DNA of 64,000 nucleotides from LMUY01 sp965199105. Lineage in GTDB: Bacteria; Pseudomonadota; Alphaproteobacteria; Acetobacterales; Acetobacteraceae. A program made the translations under genes and the position numbers. Positions 18,420 through 27,284 of the stretch are shown here, in pieces; position 1 is the first letter of the stretch; every line of letters starts with the position of its first letter. The notes beneath the pieces are model-generated. The model did no database searches, was not told the DNA's origin, and saw only the letters and a program-made list of their open reading frames with translations. The stretch covers positions 992,001 to 1,056,000 of the forward strand of contig CBDAQO010000002.1 in assembly GCA_965199105.1 (NCBI GenBank), given 5' to 3'.

Positions 18420-19838
18420 TCAGGCCGAATTCAGCCAGATTGTGGTGTCGGCGTGGGCACGGGCTACCGCCTGGTCGTGGGTGATCAACAGGACAGCGAG
18501 CCCGTCCTCGTCCACCAGCTCGCGGAGCAACCGCAGCACCTCGGCCTGGGTCGGCAGGTCCAAACGGGATGACGGTTCGTCGGCCACCAGCAGCGCGGGC
18601 CGCCTGGCGACGACGCGGGCCAGGGCCAGGCGCTGCGCCTCGCCGCCACTGACTTCGTGGGGGCGCCGGGCCAGGGTGGACGCTGATAGGCCGAGCCGTT
18701 CCAGCAGCCCGGGCATGGCGCGCATCGCGTCCGTTCCGCCCGGCAAGTGGCGCAGGTCGGCGAGGCTGTCGCGCAACGGCCGGCCGGCCGGGAACACTTG
18801 GGACGGATCCTGATGCAGTTTCTGGAAGCGCGGCCGCAGTCGGCGCATTGCGCTGCGGTCGGCGGGGCGGCCCAGCCAGGTGATTTGGCCCGACGCGGCC
18901 GGGATCAGGCCCAGCAGCGTGTCGCCAAGCGTGCTCTTGCCCGCGCCGCTAGGGCCCGAGAGCGCGGTAACGGCGCCACCCTGTAGCTCGATGTCCAGCG
19001 GCCCGAGAAGGCGGCGGCGGCCACGGGCGAGCACGACGTCCTCACCCGCCGCAACCGGGGATCCAGTGGGTCGGCCCTGCCGTATCGCCCAACCGGCCGG
19101 GTCGGCCGTCAGGCAGGCGCGCGCAAAGGTGGAGCGCGGGTTGTCCAGCAGCGCGGCCGTGACGCCGGTCTCGGCGATGGTGCCCTGCTCAAGGACCGCG
19201 ATATGGCCACCCAATCCCCTCGCCACCGCAAGATCGTGGGTGACCACCAGCAGCGCCCGCCCGGCGTCGCGCAACGCCGCCAGGAGCGTCACCAGCTCGG
19301 CGCGGCGTTCCGGGTCCAGCCCTTTGGTGGGCTCGTCCGCGACGATCAGCCGTGCCGGGCTTTGCATCGCCAGCGAGGCCAGCAGGCGCTGGGCCATGCC
19401 GCCGGAGAGGGCGGAGGGCAATTTGCGCCCCGCCTCCTGGTCGAGCCCGAAGCGCGCCAGCCAAGCTCCGGCGGCCGCGCGGCCGAGCCCGGCCCGTCCG
19501 GCCGCCGGCAGGCGCAGTTGCGCCGCAGCCGGCAGCAGCGGGGCGAGGGCCGCGCCCGGCTCCTGCGGCAGCAGGCAAGTCGCCCGGCTCCATTGCGCCC
19601 GCAAGCCGGACCGGTCGCCGGCCGGGACGACATGCCCGCCGAGGCCAATCGATCCGGTCGCTGCCATGCAGGACGGCAGCATGCCCATGATGGCCGCGGC
19701 GATCAGGCTCTTGCCACTGCCGGACGCGCCGATCAGGCACAGGCTCTCGCCCTGCCGCACATGCAGGTCGATGTCGCGCAGCACCGTGACGCCGCTGTGG
19801 CGGATCGTCAGGCCCGTCATGTGCAGGGCGTGGGTCAT
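18420..19838 (-). CDS. peptide/nickel-type ABC transporter, fused double ATPase
   Basis: A 472-residue protein with two ABC ATPase domains in one chain. Domain 1 has GASGSGKS (37-44), ALSGGMAQR and LIVADEPTKGLD. Domain 2 has GPSGAGKS near 295, EVSGGEAQR and LLVADEPSSRLD. It represents fused DppD/DppF-type subunits and energises the importer whose permeases and binding protein lie upstream. The four genes overlap (ATGA at 19835-19838 and 20674-20677), indicating translational coupling. The signature and Walker B residues look intact in both halves. Confidence 0.92.
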   Translation of the reverse strand: MTHALHMTGLTIRHSGVTVLRDIDLHVRQGESLCLIGASGSGKSLIAAAIMGMLPSCMAATGSIGLGGHVVPAGDRSGLRAQWSRATCLLPQEPGAALAPLLPAAAQLRLPAAGRAGLGRAAAGAWLARFGLDQEAGRKLPSALSGGMAQRLLASLAMQSPARLIVADEPTKGLDPERRAELVTLLAALRDAGRALLVVTHDLAVARGLGGHIAVLEQGTIAETGVTAALLDNPRSTFARACLTADPAGWAIRQGRPTGSPVAAGEDVVLARGRRRLLGPLDIELQGGAVTALSGPSGAGKSTLGDTLLGLIPAASGQITWLGRPADRSAMRRLRPRFQKLHQDPSQVFPAGRPLRDSLADLRHLPGGTDAMRAMPGLLERLGLSASTLARRPHEVSGGEAQRLALARVVARRPALLVADEPSSRLDLPTQAEVLRLLRELVDEDGLAVLLITHDQAVARAHADTTIWLNSA

Positions 19839-20677
19839 GCCATGTCCAGCAGCCCGCCGCCGGCGGGTTCGGGGCGGGATGCGAGGCCCTCGCCAATCAG
19901 CGTGGCGGCCAAGGTCGCCAGGAAAATCGCGCAGGCCGGAGCCAACATCACGTGTGGCGCGTCCCGTAGGTAGGGCAAGGCTTCAGTGACCATGGCGCCC
20001 CATTCCGGCTGCGGCGGGTGCAGCCCGACACCGAGGAACCCGAGCGATGACACGGTCAGGACGGTGGTGCCCAGTTGCAGCGCCGCCAGGGATGCCACGG
20101 GCCGGCGTACCGCAGGCCAGGCGTGCCGCAGCACCAGATAGGTCGGGCCGAAGCCCAGCAGGCGGCTGGTTTCGGCGTCGGGCGCCGCCAGCGCGGTGCA
20201 GCCGAGCGGGAAGCACAGCCGTGCGAAGGCCGGCCACCGGGTCAGCACCAGCCCGACGAGCACCATCCAAGGGCCACCATTGAACAGGCCGGCCAGCAGC
20301 ACGACGAACAGCAGCCCGGGACAGGCGAACACCAGGTCGGTCAGCGCGAGCAAGCAGCGGCGGAGTGGACCGCGCGCCTGGGCGGCAAATAGGCCGAGCA
20401 GGCAGCCCAAGGCGGCGGTCGCTCCGGCCGCGACGGTTGCCACGCCGAGCGACAGGCGCGCGCCCACGACGACACGGGCCAGCACGCTGCGGCCGAGATC
20501 GTCCGACCCGAGCACGAAGCGCGCGCCGGGCGGCAGCAACGGCGCCGACAGGTCGGCCCGCAGCGGGTTGGCGGTGAGCAAGGCCGGGCCGAACAAGGCC
20601 GCTGCGAGCAGGAAAGCTGCGAGGGCCAACCCCAGCCAAGGCAAGCCGTCATGGCGCTGCCCACGATCATGGCTCAT
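19835..20677 (-). CDS. peptide/nickel-type ABC transporter permease (DppC-like)
   Basis: A 280-residue inner membrane permease starting at the ATG 20677, which overlaps the preceding stop. It contains FVLGSDDLGRSVLARVVVGARLSL, the usual DppC opening after the first helix, and the EAA loop DAETSRLLGFGPTYLVLRHAWP that contacts the ATPase. About six hydrophobic segments are apparent. Longer in-frame extension upstream is antisense-type noise over the next permease. Confidence 0.92.
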   Translation of the reverse strand: MSHDRGQRHDGLPWLGLALAAFLLAAALFGPALLTANPLRADLSAPLLPPGARFVLGSDDLGRSVLARVVVGARLSLGVATVAAGATAALGCLLGLFAAQARGPLRRCLLALTDLVFACPGLLFVVLLAGLFNGGPWMVLVGLVLTRWPAFARLCFPLGCTALAAPDAETSRLLGFGPTYLVLRHAWPAVRRPVASLAALQLGTTVLTVSSLGFLGVGLHPPQPEWGAMVTEALPYLRDAPHVMLAPACAIFLATLAATLIGEGLASRPEPAGGGLLDMA

Positions 20678-21624
20678 GCCGGAACGGGCGCGGCACGCGG
20701 GTCCAACCAGTGCAGCATCGCGTCGCCAGCCAAATTCAGCACCGAGAGCAGCAAGGCGAACAGGATGCCGGTGGCAGCGACCAGTGGGATATCGCGCGCC
20801 AGCACCGAGCGCACCAGCAGCCGGCCGATGCCGTCCAGGTTGAACACCAGTTCGATGGCGACGAAGCCTTCCATGGCCTGCACCGCCAGCACGGGCAAAT
20901 AGGCTGCCACCGGCAGCAGCGCCGGGCGGGCGGCGACCCGCAGCGCAACCTGCCACGGCGAGACGCCGCGCATCCGGGCAAACGCCACGTAGTAGCTGCC
21001 GCTCGCCTCCGCGGCGCCGTGCCGCATCACCTGCGCCAATCCGGGAACCAAGGCCAGCGCCAAGGCCAGCACGGGTAGCACCAGGTGGCGAGGCGTGTCG
21101 CTGCCGGCCACCGGGAACCAGCCCAGATGCACGGACAGCCAGGCCACCAGGAGCGCGCCGACGACGAAGGACGGCGCCGATGCCAGCAGCGCCGATCCAG
21201 CAGAGACGCATTGGTCGATCAAGCCGCCGGGTCGCCGCCCGGCGGCCGCACCCAGCGGCAGCGCAGCCACGATTGCCAGCAGCAGCGCCCACCCGCCGAC
21301 CGTCAGGGTGACGCCGATCCGGTCGGCCAGTTCCTCCGACGCAGGCCGGCCCGTCACCAGCGAGCGGCCGGCATCCAAGCTGGCAAGCGCCCGCAGCCAA
21401 TCCCAGTATTGCACCGCCAAAGGTTGGTCGAGCCCGGCAGAGTGCCGCACGGCCTCCACCGCGGCGGTGCCGAAGCGGCCATCGCCGTAGCGTGCGGCCG
21501 CCACCTGCATGGCCAGGTCACCCGGCAACAAGTGCATGGCGGCGAAGCAGAGCGTCGCCACACCCAGGCTGACCAGGACGGCCTGCAGGAGCCGGGCCGA
21601 GAGGGTGCGGGCTATGCGGCCCAC
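20674..21624 (-). CDS. peptide/nickel-type ABC transporter permease (DppB-like)
   Basis: A 316-residue permease with the DppB-type start LSARLLQAVLVSLGVATLCFAAMHLLPGD, an EAA loop AFARMRGVSPWQVALRVAARPALLP and the terminal FNLDGIGRLLVRSVLARDIPLV motif. It overlaps the binding-protein gene by 13 bp and the second permease by ATGA. Forms the translocation pore with the DppC-like subunit. Confidence 0.92.
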   Translation of the reverse strand: MGRIARTLSARLLQAVLVSLGVATLCFAAMHLLPGDLAMQVAAARYGDGRFGTAAVEAVRHSAGLDQPLAVQYWDWLRALASLDAGRSLVTGRPASEELADRIGVTLTVGGWALLLAIVAALPLGAAAGRRPGGLIDQCVSAGSALLASAPSFVVGALLVAWLSVHLGWFPVAGSDTPRHLVLPVLALALALVPGLAQVMRHGAAEASGSYYVAFARMRGVSPWQVALRVAARPALLPVAAYLPVLAVQAMEGFVAIELVFNLDGIGRLLVRSVLARDIPLVAATGILFALLLSVLNLAGDAMLHWLDPRAAPVPA

Positions 21625-23165
21625 CGGATGCGCTGCACGCCGTAGCTTTGCTCGTAGGGGTCCAGCACGACGCTGGCCGGGTCGACGGCTGTCGACACGG
21701 CGGCGTTGCTTTCGAACCAGGAGATGGTGATCACCGGCAGTTGGTCCTGCAGGATGGTGACAATTTGCCGCCGCAATGCTGGCAGCGCCGCCGGATCAAA
21801 GCTGCCTAGGTAATCCCCCACGAGGCTGTCGAGCGTTTCGTCCTGAAACCCGGGGGACGCCCAGACCGGTTTGGCGGAGGTGAAGTCGGGGAGGATTGTG
21901 CCGATCGGGTCCGGGACGTTGACGTAGGTGCGCGCGATCAGCCCCGCCTGCAGCGTGCCGTCGCGGATGGCGCCCGGCAGCGCACCGGACGGACCAGGCC
22001 GGATATCGAGTGCCACTCCCAAATCCTGATAGCCGGCCTGAATCGCCTGCGCCATCACCGGCAACTCCGGCCGGTTGGACGGGACCAGCACCACCGCCGC
22101 CAGACGCTGGCCGCCTTTTGTCAGCACGCCGTCGGCCCCGGGAACCCAACCGGCGCTGGCCAGCAGGCGCTTCGCTTCGGCGGGGTCGTAGCGCAGCGGC
22201 GGCAGCGCCGGGTCATACCAGCCGGCCAGCACGGGCGGGAGCAACTGCGTCGCCGCACTCGGCTTGTGCTTCAGGATCGCGGACGCGATGCCGTCGCGGT
22301 CGATGCCGAGCGACAGCGCCCGGCGTACCTGCACGTCGGCGAATTGCGGCAGCCGCAGGTTGAGCACCATGATACGGGCGCGGGGAATGGTGGCATTGAC
22401 CACGCGCGCGCGGCCGCCCGCCACGATGCGGTCGACCGATTGCGGGAGCAGGGTGAACACCAGGTCGGCCTCCCCGGCCTCGGCCATGCTGGCGCGGGTG
22501 TCGCCGAGGCTGACTGCCGTGTAGCGCAGGCGCGGGATGACTGGCTGCGCGCCCCAGTAATCCGGAAACGCGGCTGCCTCGATCTCCTGGGTGCCGTGCA
22601 AGGCCGTGACTCGGTATGGGCCAGTGGCGATCGCCCGCTGCGCCTGCCCGCCCGCGTCATAGGCTGCCGGCGCCAGGATCACGCCGGCATAGTCCGTCAG
22701 ATAGCCCGGCAGCGGTGCGAACGGGCTTTTGGTGCGGATCAGCACGGTATGATCATCCTCGGCCCGCAACTCCGCGATCGGGATTGCGGAGAGGCTCTCG
22801 GCTTGGCCTCGCACCTTGTCGAGCGTAGTGGCGACGTGCGGCGCGAGCACGGGCGTGCCGTCATGGAATCGTGCCGGCCGCAGACGGAACCGCCAGGTGA
22901 GCTTGTCGGCGTCGACCGCCCAGCTTTCTGCGAGACCGCCCACCAGTTTGCCGTCCGGCTGCACGGCGACCAGGGTCTCGCCGATACCAAGGCGGGCGAG
23001 GACGTAGCCGGTCTCCAGCGGATCGAACGAATCGAACGCCCACGGCGACACCACCCGAAGCACACGGTCCTGCGCCGCGGCGCTGCCGGGAAGCAACGGC
23101 ATGGACGCGGCTGCCAACATTCCGAGCACTTGGCGGCGAGCGACGGACGTGCGGTTCATGGTCAT
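21612..23165 (-). CDS. ABC transporter substrate-binding protein, family 5
   Basis: A 517-residue SBP_bac_5 protein, first gene of a four-gene importer operon. From the ATG 23165 the N-terminus MTMNRTSVARRQVLGMLAA is a likely Tat-type signal (RRQ with a hydrophobic stretch) ending at GSAAAQ. Mature motifs include GYVLARLGIGETLV, LAESWAVDADKLTWRFRLR and FHDGTPV. The ligand could be a peptide, nickel chelate or another organic compound; the sequence alone does not tell. The stop lies inside the first permease gene. Confidence 0.9.
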   Translation of the reverse strand: MTMNRTSVARRQVLGMLAAASMPLLPGSAAAQDRVLRVVSPWAFDSFDPLETGYVLARLGIGETLVAVQPDGKLVGGLAESWAVDADKLTWRFRLRPARFHDGTPVLAPHVATTLDKVRGQAESLSAIPIAELRAEDDHTVLIRTKSPFAPLPGYLTDYAGVILAPAAYDAGGQAQRAIATGPYRVTALHGTQEIEAAAFPDYWGAQPVIPRLRYTAVSLGDTRASMAEAGEADLVFTLLPQSVDRIVAGGRARVVNATIPRARIMVLNLRLPQFADVQVRRALSLGIDRDGIASAILKHKPSAATQLLPPVLAGWYDPALPPLRYDPAEAKRLLASAGWVPGADGVLTKGGQRLAAVVLVPSNRPELPVMAQAIQAGYQDLGVALDIRPGPSGALPGAIRDGTLQAGLIARTYVNVPDPIGTILPDFTSAKPVWASPGFQDETLDSLVGDYLGSFDPAALPALRRQIVTILQDQLPVITISWFESNAAVSTAVDPASVVLDPYEQSYGVQRIRWAA

Positions 23166-23341
23166 GTGCTCCTTTCGTTTGCAGCACCGCGGATGGCTGG
23201 CACCGGTCAACCTCCGAGAGCACGGCGGCTGCCAGGAGAAGGACCGCAACGGAGGCGTCAGCCGCGCCATTGCAGCGGACGCGGAGCGCCTATCACGGCC
23301 TTTTCACACGTTAAAGTCCGGGTCGGGCGAACGTCAATGCT

Positions 23342-23920
23342 TCATGAAATGATCTGAGGCGCCTCGCCGGCAAATGGCCGAGCGGTTAAGGCCGAGCGGC
23401 GCAGCCGCACCTGAAGGATCGTTTCGACGGGGGGGTATTGCACGACTTCGAGCGCTTCCAAGGTCGCGGTCATGGGCGCCCAACGCTCGGCCAGCGACGT
23501 CACCAGCGCGGCGGCGGCCAGGTGCTCGGCACGCACGTTGGCGAGCTTGAGGTGCGGCTGCCAGTATGCCGGGCGGTAGTGCAGGTGCACCGCCTGTTCG
23601 GGAAGAGCGCGGTAGATCGCGTTGTGCATCGCCAGCAGGCTGTCCGTGGGCGCGATGCGCAAGCATAGGGTTGGCGGCAGACCGTGGATCAGGCACGGCT
23701 CGGTGAACGCAATCGGCAGCGCCGCGGGGATGGTGCGCTTCACGATTTCATCCAGGTCGTCGGCGTGGATGGCGTCCGACACGACCAGGCTCGTCATGCA
23801 GGGTCCGTACTGCGTCACGAGATCCTCGTCGCGGATGTTCAGGCTGGCCAGGCTGGCATACACCCGCTCGATCTGCATGGCGGCTTCTGGGTCGAGCGTG
23901 AGATTGATGGCGTAGGGCAC
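23342..23920 (-). CDS. 2'-5' RNA ligase (LigT/2H phosphoesterase)-like protein
   Basis: A 192-residue protein from a GTG at 23920 with AGGA upstream; VPYAINLTLDPEAAMQIERVY is the usual opening of 2'-5' RNA ligase family members. The second histidine motif is visible as PHLKLANV, though Lys stands where Thr/Ser is expected. The first HxT motif is replaced by GPCMTSLVV with no histidine. If the alignment is right, catalysis by the classic two-histidine mechanism is doubtful. It is divergent from a CbbQ-like ATPase gene and stands alone on its strand. An upstream ATG at 23974 is less likely. Confidence 0.7.
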   Translation of the reverse strand: MPYAINLTLDPEAAMQIERVYASLASLNIRDEDLVTQYGPCMTSLVVSDAIHADDLDEIVKRTIPAALPIAFTEPCLIHGLPPTLCLRIAPTDSLLAMHNAIYRALPEQAVHLHYRPAYWQPHLKLANVRAEHLAAAALVTSLAERWAPMTATLEALEVVQYPPVETILQVRLRRSALTARPFAGEAPQIIS

Positions 23921-24167
23921 GGTCGCACGTCCTGACACGATGAGCGGGCGGCCGGTCGCAGCCGTGGCCGCCAAAGCGAGCGTAGCGGTATCGGCCGCCG
24001 CCGGGTAGCACGTTCCGGCACGGGCTTTCTGTTTGACAGCCCGGATAGCGGCTCCCTAAGCTCCTGCAGTCGAAATCACCCAACTCGTGCCGGCTCAGGC
24101 CGGTGGCAACGCGCCAATGGCGTCGCGTTCGGCGGGTCTGGTTTCTTCCCAGCAAGGTGCGCAGTGC

Positions 24168-24968
24168 ATGGATCTGACGCCATTCAGGATGGTGGGGACG
24201 CCATTCTATCATCCGACCAGCAACGAAACAGCCGTGTTCGAGGCGGCGGCTGCCAGCCGGTTGCCGCTGATGCTGAAGGGGCCCACCGGCTGTGGCAAGA
24301 CGCGGTTTGTCGAGCACATGGCGGCCCATCTCGGGCGTCCGCTGATCACGGTCGCCTGCCACGAGGACATGACGGCCGCCGATCTCGCTGGCCGCTACCT
24401 GCTGACCGCGGAGGGCACTGTCTGGCAGGATGGGCCGCTGACGGTCGCGGTTCGTTACGGCGCCATCTGCTACCTGGACGAGGTCGTGGAAGCCCGGCAG
24501 GACACCACCGTCGTGATCCATCCGCTCGCGGACAACCGGCGCGTGCTGCCGCTGGACCGCAAGGGCGAGCTGGTGCCGGCGCATCCCGACTTCCTGCTCG
24601 TGGTCTCCTATAACCCCGGCTACCAGAGCGCGGTGAAAGACTTGAAGGAGTCGACGAAGCAGCGCTTTGTCGCCATCGGTTTCACCTATCCGGACGCCGC
24701 TGCCGAAGCCGCCATCGTTGCGCGCGAGGCCGACATTCACCAGGACGCGGCGTTGCGGCTGGTTGATGTCGCCGCACGCACGCGCAACCTGCGCGGCCGC
24801 GGCCTCAGCGAAGGCGCGTCGACGCGGATGCTGGTCCACGCCGCCCGGCTGATCGCCGCCGGCATCCCTGCCGCCGAAGCGTTGCGGGCCAGCGTGATCC
24901 TGCCGCTGACGGATGACGACGACATGCGGGAGGCGCTCGAGGCGATCGTCGCGGCCTGCTCGGCATGA
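24168..24968 (+). CDS. cbbQ: CbbQ/NirQ/NorQ-type MoxR AAA+ ATPase
   Basis: A 266-residue AAA+ ATPase. It has YHPTSNE (14-20), Walker A GPTGCGKT (38-45), the ACHEDMTAADLAGRYLL sensor/pore segment, Walker B ICYLDEVVEAR, and SYNPGYQSAVKDLKESTKQRF, all typical of CbbQ/NorQ. The ATG at 24168 gives the normal family length; an in-frame ATG at 24087 would add 27 unlikely residues. The next gene encodes its VWA partner and overlaps it by ATGA. Such pairs remodel or load metal into a client (Rubisco, nitric oxide reductase). No cbbLS or norCB occurs in the window. Confidence 0.9.
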   Translation: MDLTPFRMVGTPFYHPTSNETAVFEAAAASRLPLMLKGPTGCGKTRFVEHMAAHLGRPLITVACHEDMTAADLAGRYLLTAEGTVWQDGPLTVAVRYGAICYLDEVVEARQDTTVVIHPLADNRRVLPLDRKGELVPAHPDFLLVVSYNPGYQSAVKDLKESTKQRFVAIGFTYPDAAAEAAIVAREADIHQDAALRLVDVAARTRNLRGRGLSEGASTRMLVHAARLIAAGIPAAEALRASVILPLTDDDDMREALEAIVAACSA

Positions 24969-27241
24969 GCGGGGATGCGGCGCTCCGGTCCCGCGCCGCC
25001 CCGCTCCGCGCGTCCGATCTCGACGCCGTGCTGCGCCTGGTGCACGATCGCCCGGTGCTCCGCGCGCCCTTCGCGCAGGTGTGGCCGCGTATTCAGGCGG
25101 CGGCCACGGCCTCGCAGGAGGCGTGGGCCGCTGCGACGCTGAGGCTGCTCCACGTCAATGCCGGGCCGGCCTGCATTCTGGCGTTCTGGCAGCTGGCGTC
25201 GGCGCGCGGGATCGACCTGAGCCCCGTTTTGGCTGCCGGGCGTGCGGCCGCCGAGATCTGCCGTTTTGCCGGCGCCCGTGCGGCGCTCGCCTGCCTGGGG
25301 GTCCAGGCCGAGGCGGCACGGCTCCTACGGGCGGACCCGGTGGAACTGGCCAGGTGGTGGGGCGGCTTGAGCCGGTTGGCGCACGAGGCGCCTTCACAGG
25401 TGCAGCCGCTGGTGGGCCATGCCGGTGCGTTGCTGGCCGGCGGCGAGGCGACCGCCTTCGTGGACTTCGTCGCCGCCGGGCTGAAAGCGACGGTTCGCGA
25501 CAAGCGGCGGCAGGCCGCGTTCTTCGCGCTGCAGGACCCGCTAGCGAAAGCGCTGCTGCAACGCCGCCCCGGCACGGCCGGGTTTGCCGAGAGCGAGCGC
25601 ATGCTGGCTGCCTACGTCGCCGGGCTGTGGGGCGGCGAGCCGCGGCTGCGCGCCGGGCCGGGCGGCACGGATGGCCTGCCGCGCCGGACCACCATCGCGT
25701 CCGGCACGGTGCTCCTGCCGCCGGTATTTCCCGGTGTGCCTGCCGGCCGCACGCGCGACCTGTACCGGGCTGCGGTGGCGCACGCCCACGCCCATCTGCT
25801 GGTGCCCGGCGCGCGGCAACCAATACTGACGCTGAAACCGTTGCAACTCGCCCTGATCGGCCTGGTGGAGGACGCGCGGGTGGAGGCGCTCGCCATCCGC
25901 CGCTACCCCGGTTTGCGTGCGCTGTGGGCCGGTTTCCACGTGGCACGGCCGGGCGGCGCCTTCACCGTCGTGGCCTTGCTGGCACGCCTGGCGCGCGCGC
26001 TGTTGGATCCGGACGCCCATGACCCCGACGGTTTCGTGCAACGGGGACGGGCTTTGTTCGCCGAAGCCGCCGGCCGGTTGGACGATCCGGCGATCAGCCG
26101 CGCCCTCGGCGGCCTGCTTGGCAATGATCTCGGCCAGATGCGGGTGCAGTTCAACGCCAAGACCTACGCCGTCGAACCGGCCTATCGCGACGACAACAGC
26201 CACCTATGGGATCTGCCCGACACGCCCGACGACGCCATGAGCCTGATGGTGGACGCGGCCCGCAGCACCGATGGCGCGCAAGGGGGGGAGAAGCGGCCCG
26301 GCGGGGGCGCCAATGCTCCCCGCGCCCGCGCCGTCAGCACGGACCACCGCCGCACGGTGCTGGCGCAGTATCCGGAATGGGACGCCACGGCGCGGGTCGA
26401 GCGGCCGGATTGGACCACGCTGTGGGACACGGAGCCGGCGCTGGCCCCCCGCCTATCCGACTGGGCCGGCGAGGCCCAACTGCGCTCGGCGCTCGCGCGC
26501 ACGGTGCACGGCGCCGCGGTCGGGCGGACGGTGCGCCAAACGCGGCGGGAGGACGGGGAGGCGCTTGACCTCGACGCCGCGATCGAAGCCGCCGCCGCTT
26601 GGCGCACCGGCCGGACCGTCGATCCACGGATCTATCGCGACCGGCGGGCCCGCGGGCGCGACCTCGCAACGCTGGTCGTTCTGGATGTGTCGCAATCGAC
26701 CGGCGCGATCGCTGCCGCCGGGTTGTCCGTGCTGGAGGCCGAGCGCATCGCGGTTACCGCATTGGCGGAGGCACTGGAGGCGCGGGGCGACAGCTATGCC
26801 CTGCGGGCGTTCGCATCGTGCGGCCGCGAGGACGTGCGGCTCATGCGGCTGAAGGATTTCAACGAGGCGCTGGGTCCGGCCGTGCACGCCCGCATCGCCG
26901 GGCTGTCGGCGGGGCTATCGACCCGGCTGGGGGCGGCGCTGCGCCATTGTGGCACCGAACTGGCGCCGCTGCGCACCACCCGCAAGATGGTCTTGGTGCT
27001 GACGGACGGCGAACCGTCCGACATCGACGTGGCGCAGCCGGCGGAGTTGGTGGAAGACGCGCGCCGGGCCGTGCTCGGGCTGCGGCTGCGTGGCATCGAC
27101 GTGTTCGGCATCGTCATGGACCCGGCGGAGGCTGGCTCCGGCACGGCGATTTTCGGCCGCTACAACACGATGGCGGTCAAGCGGCTTGAGGAGCTGCCGG
27201 CGAAATTGGCTGGCGTGTATTTCAGGCTGGCGCAGCGGTAA
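24965..27241 (+). CDS. cbbO: CbbO/NorD-type VWA-domain activation protein
   Basis: A 758-residue partner of the preceding ATPase. The C-terminal von Willebrand A domain starts near residue 565 with LVVLDVSQSTGAIAA, which supplies the MIDAS D-x-S-x-S/T pattern, and continues with LVLTDGEPSDID. The N-terminal 450 residues are helical, with the family motif ILTLKPLQLALIGLVEDARVEALA. In the known system CbbQ hexamers carry one CbbO that docks on the client. Translation is coupled to cbbQ (ATGA overlap). The molybdoenzyme, amidase and tubulin-like clusters nearby are the only obvious candidate clients. Confidence 0.88.
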   Translation: MSGDAALRSRAAPLRASDLDAVLRLVHDRPVLRAPFAQVWPRIQAAATASQEAWAAATLRLLHVNAGPACILAFWQLASARGIDLSPVLAAGRAAAEICRFAGARAALACLGVQAEAARLLRADPVELARWWGGLSRLAHEAPSQVQPLVGHAGALLAGGEATAFVDFVAAGLKATVRDKRRQAAFFALQDPLAKALLQRRPGTAGFAESERMLAAYVAGLWGGEPRLRAGPGGTDGLPRRTTIASGTVLLPPVFPGVPAGRTRDLYRAAVAHAHAHLLVPGARQPILTLKPLQLALIGLVEDARVEALAIRRYPGLRALWAGFHVARPGGAFTVVALLARLARALLDPDAHDPDGFVQRGRALFAEAAGRLDDPAISRALGGLLGNDLGQMRVQFNAKTYAVEPAYRDDNSHLWDLPDTPDDAMSLMVDAARSTDGAQGGEKRPGGGANAPRARAVSTDHRRTVLAQYPEWDATARVERPDWTTLWDTEPALAPRLSDWAGEAQLRSALARTVHGAAVGRTVRQTRREDGEALDLDAAIEAAAAWRTGRTVDPRIYRDRRARGRDLATLVVLDVSQSTGAIAAAGLSVLEAERIAVTALAEALEARGDSYALRAFASCGREDVRLMRLKDFNEALGPAVHARIAGLSAGLSTRLGAALRHCGTELAPLRTTRKMVLVLTDGEPSDIDVAQPAELVEDARRAVLGLRLRGIDVFGIVMDPAEAGSGTAIFGRYNTMAVKRLEELPAKLAGVYFRLAQR

Positions 27242-27242
27242 A

Positions 27243-27275
27243 GGCGGGCGTTGCTGCTCCCGAGCAACGCCCGCC
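27243..27275. terminator. bidirectional hairpin between cbbO and amiE
   Basis: GGCGGGCGTTGCT and AGCAACGCCCGCC form a perfect 13 bp stem around a 7-base loop. It lies in the 43 bp between two convergent genes, as expected of a shared terminator, though no U-run follows on either strand. Confidence 0.7.
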
Positions 27276-27284
27276 CCGTATACG

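Noticed and set aside
23274..23340. Possible tRNA-like stretch near TTCACACGTTAAAGTCCG
   Set aside because: No consistent acceptor, D and T stems could be drawn.
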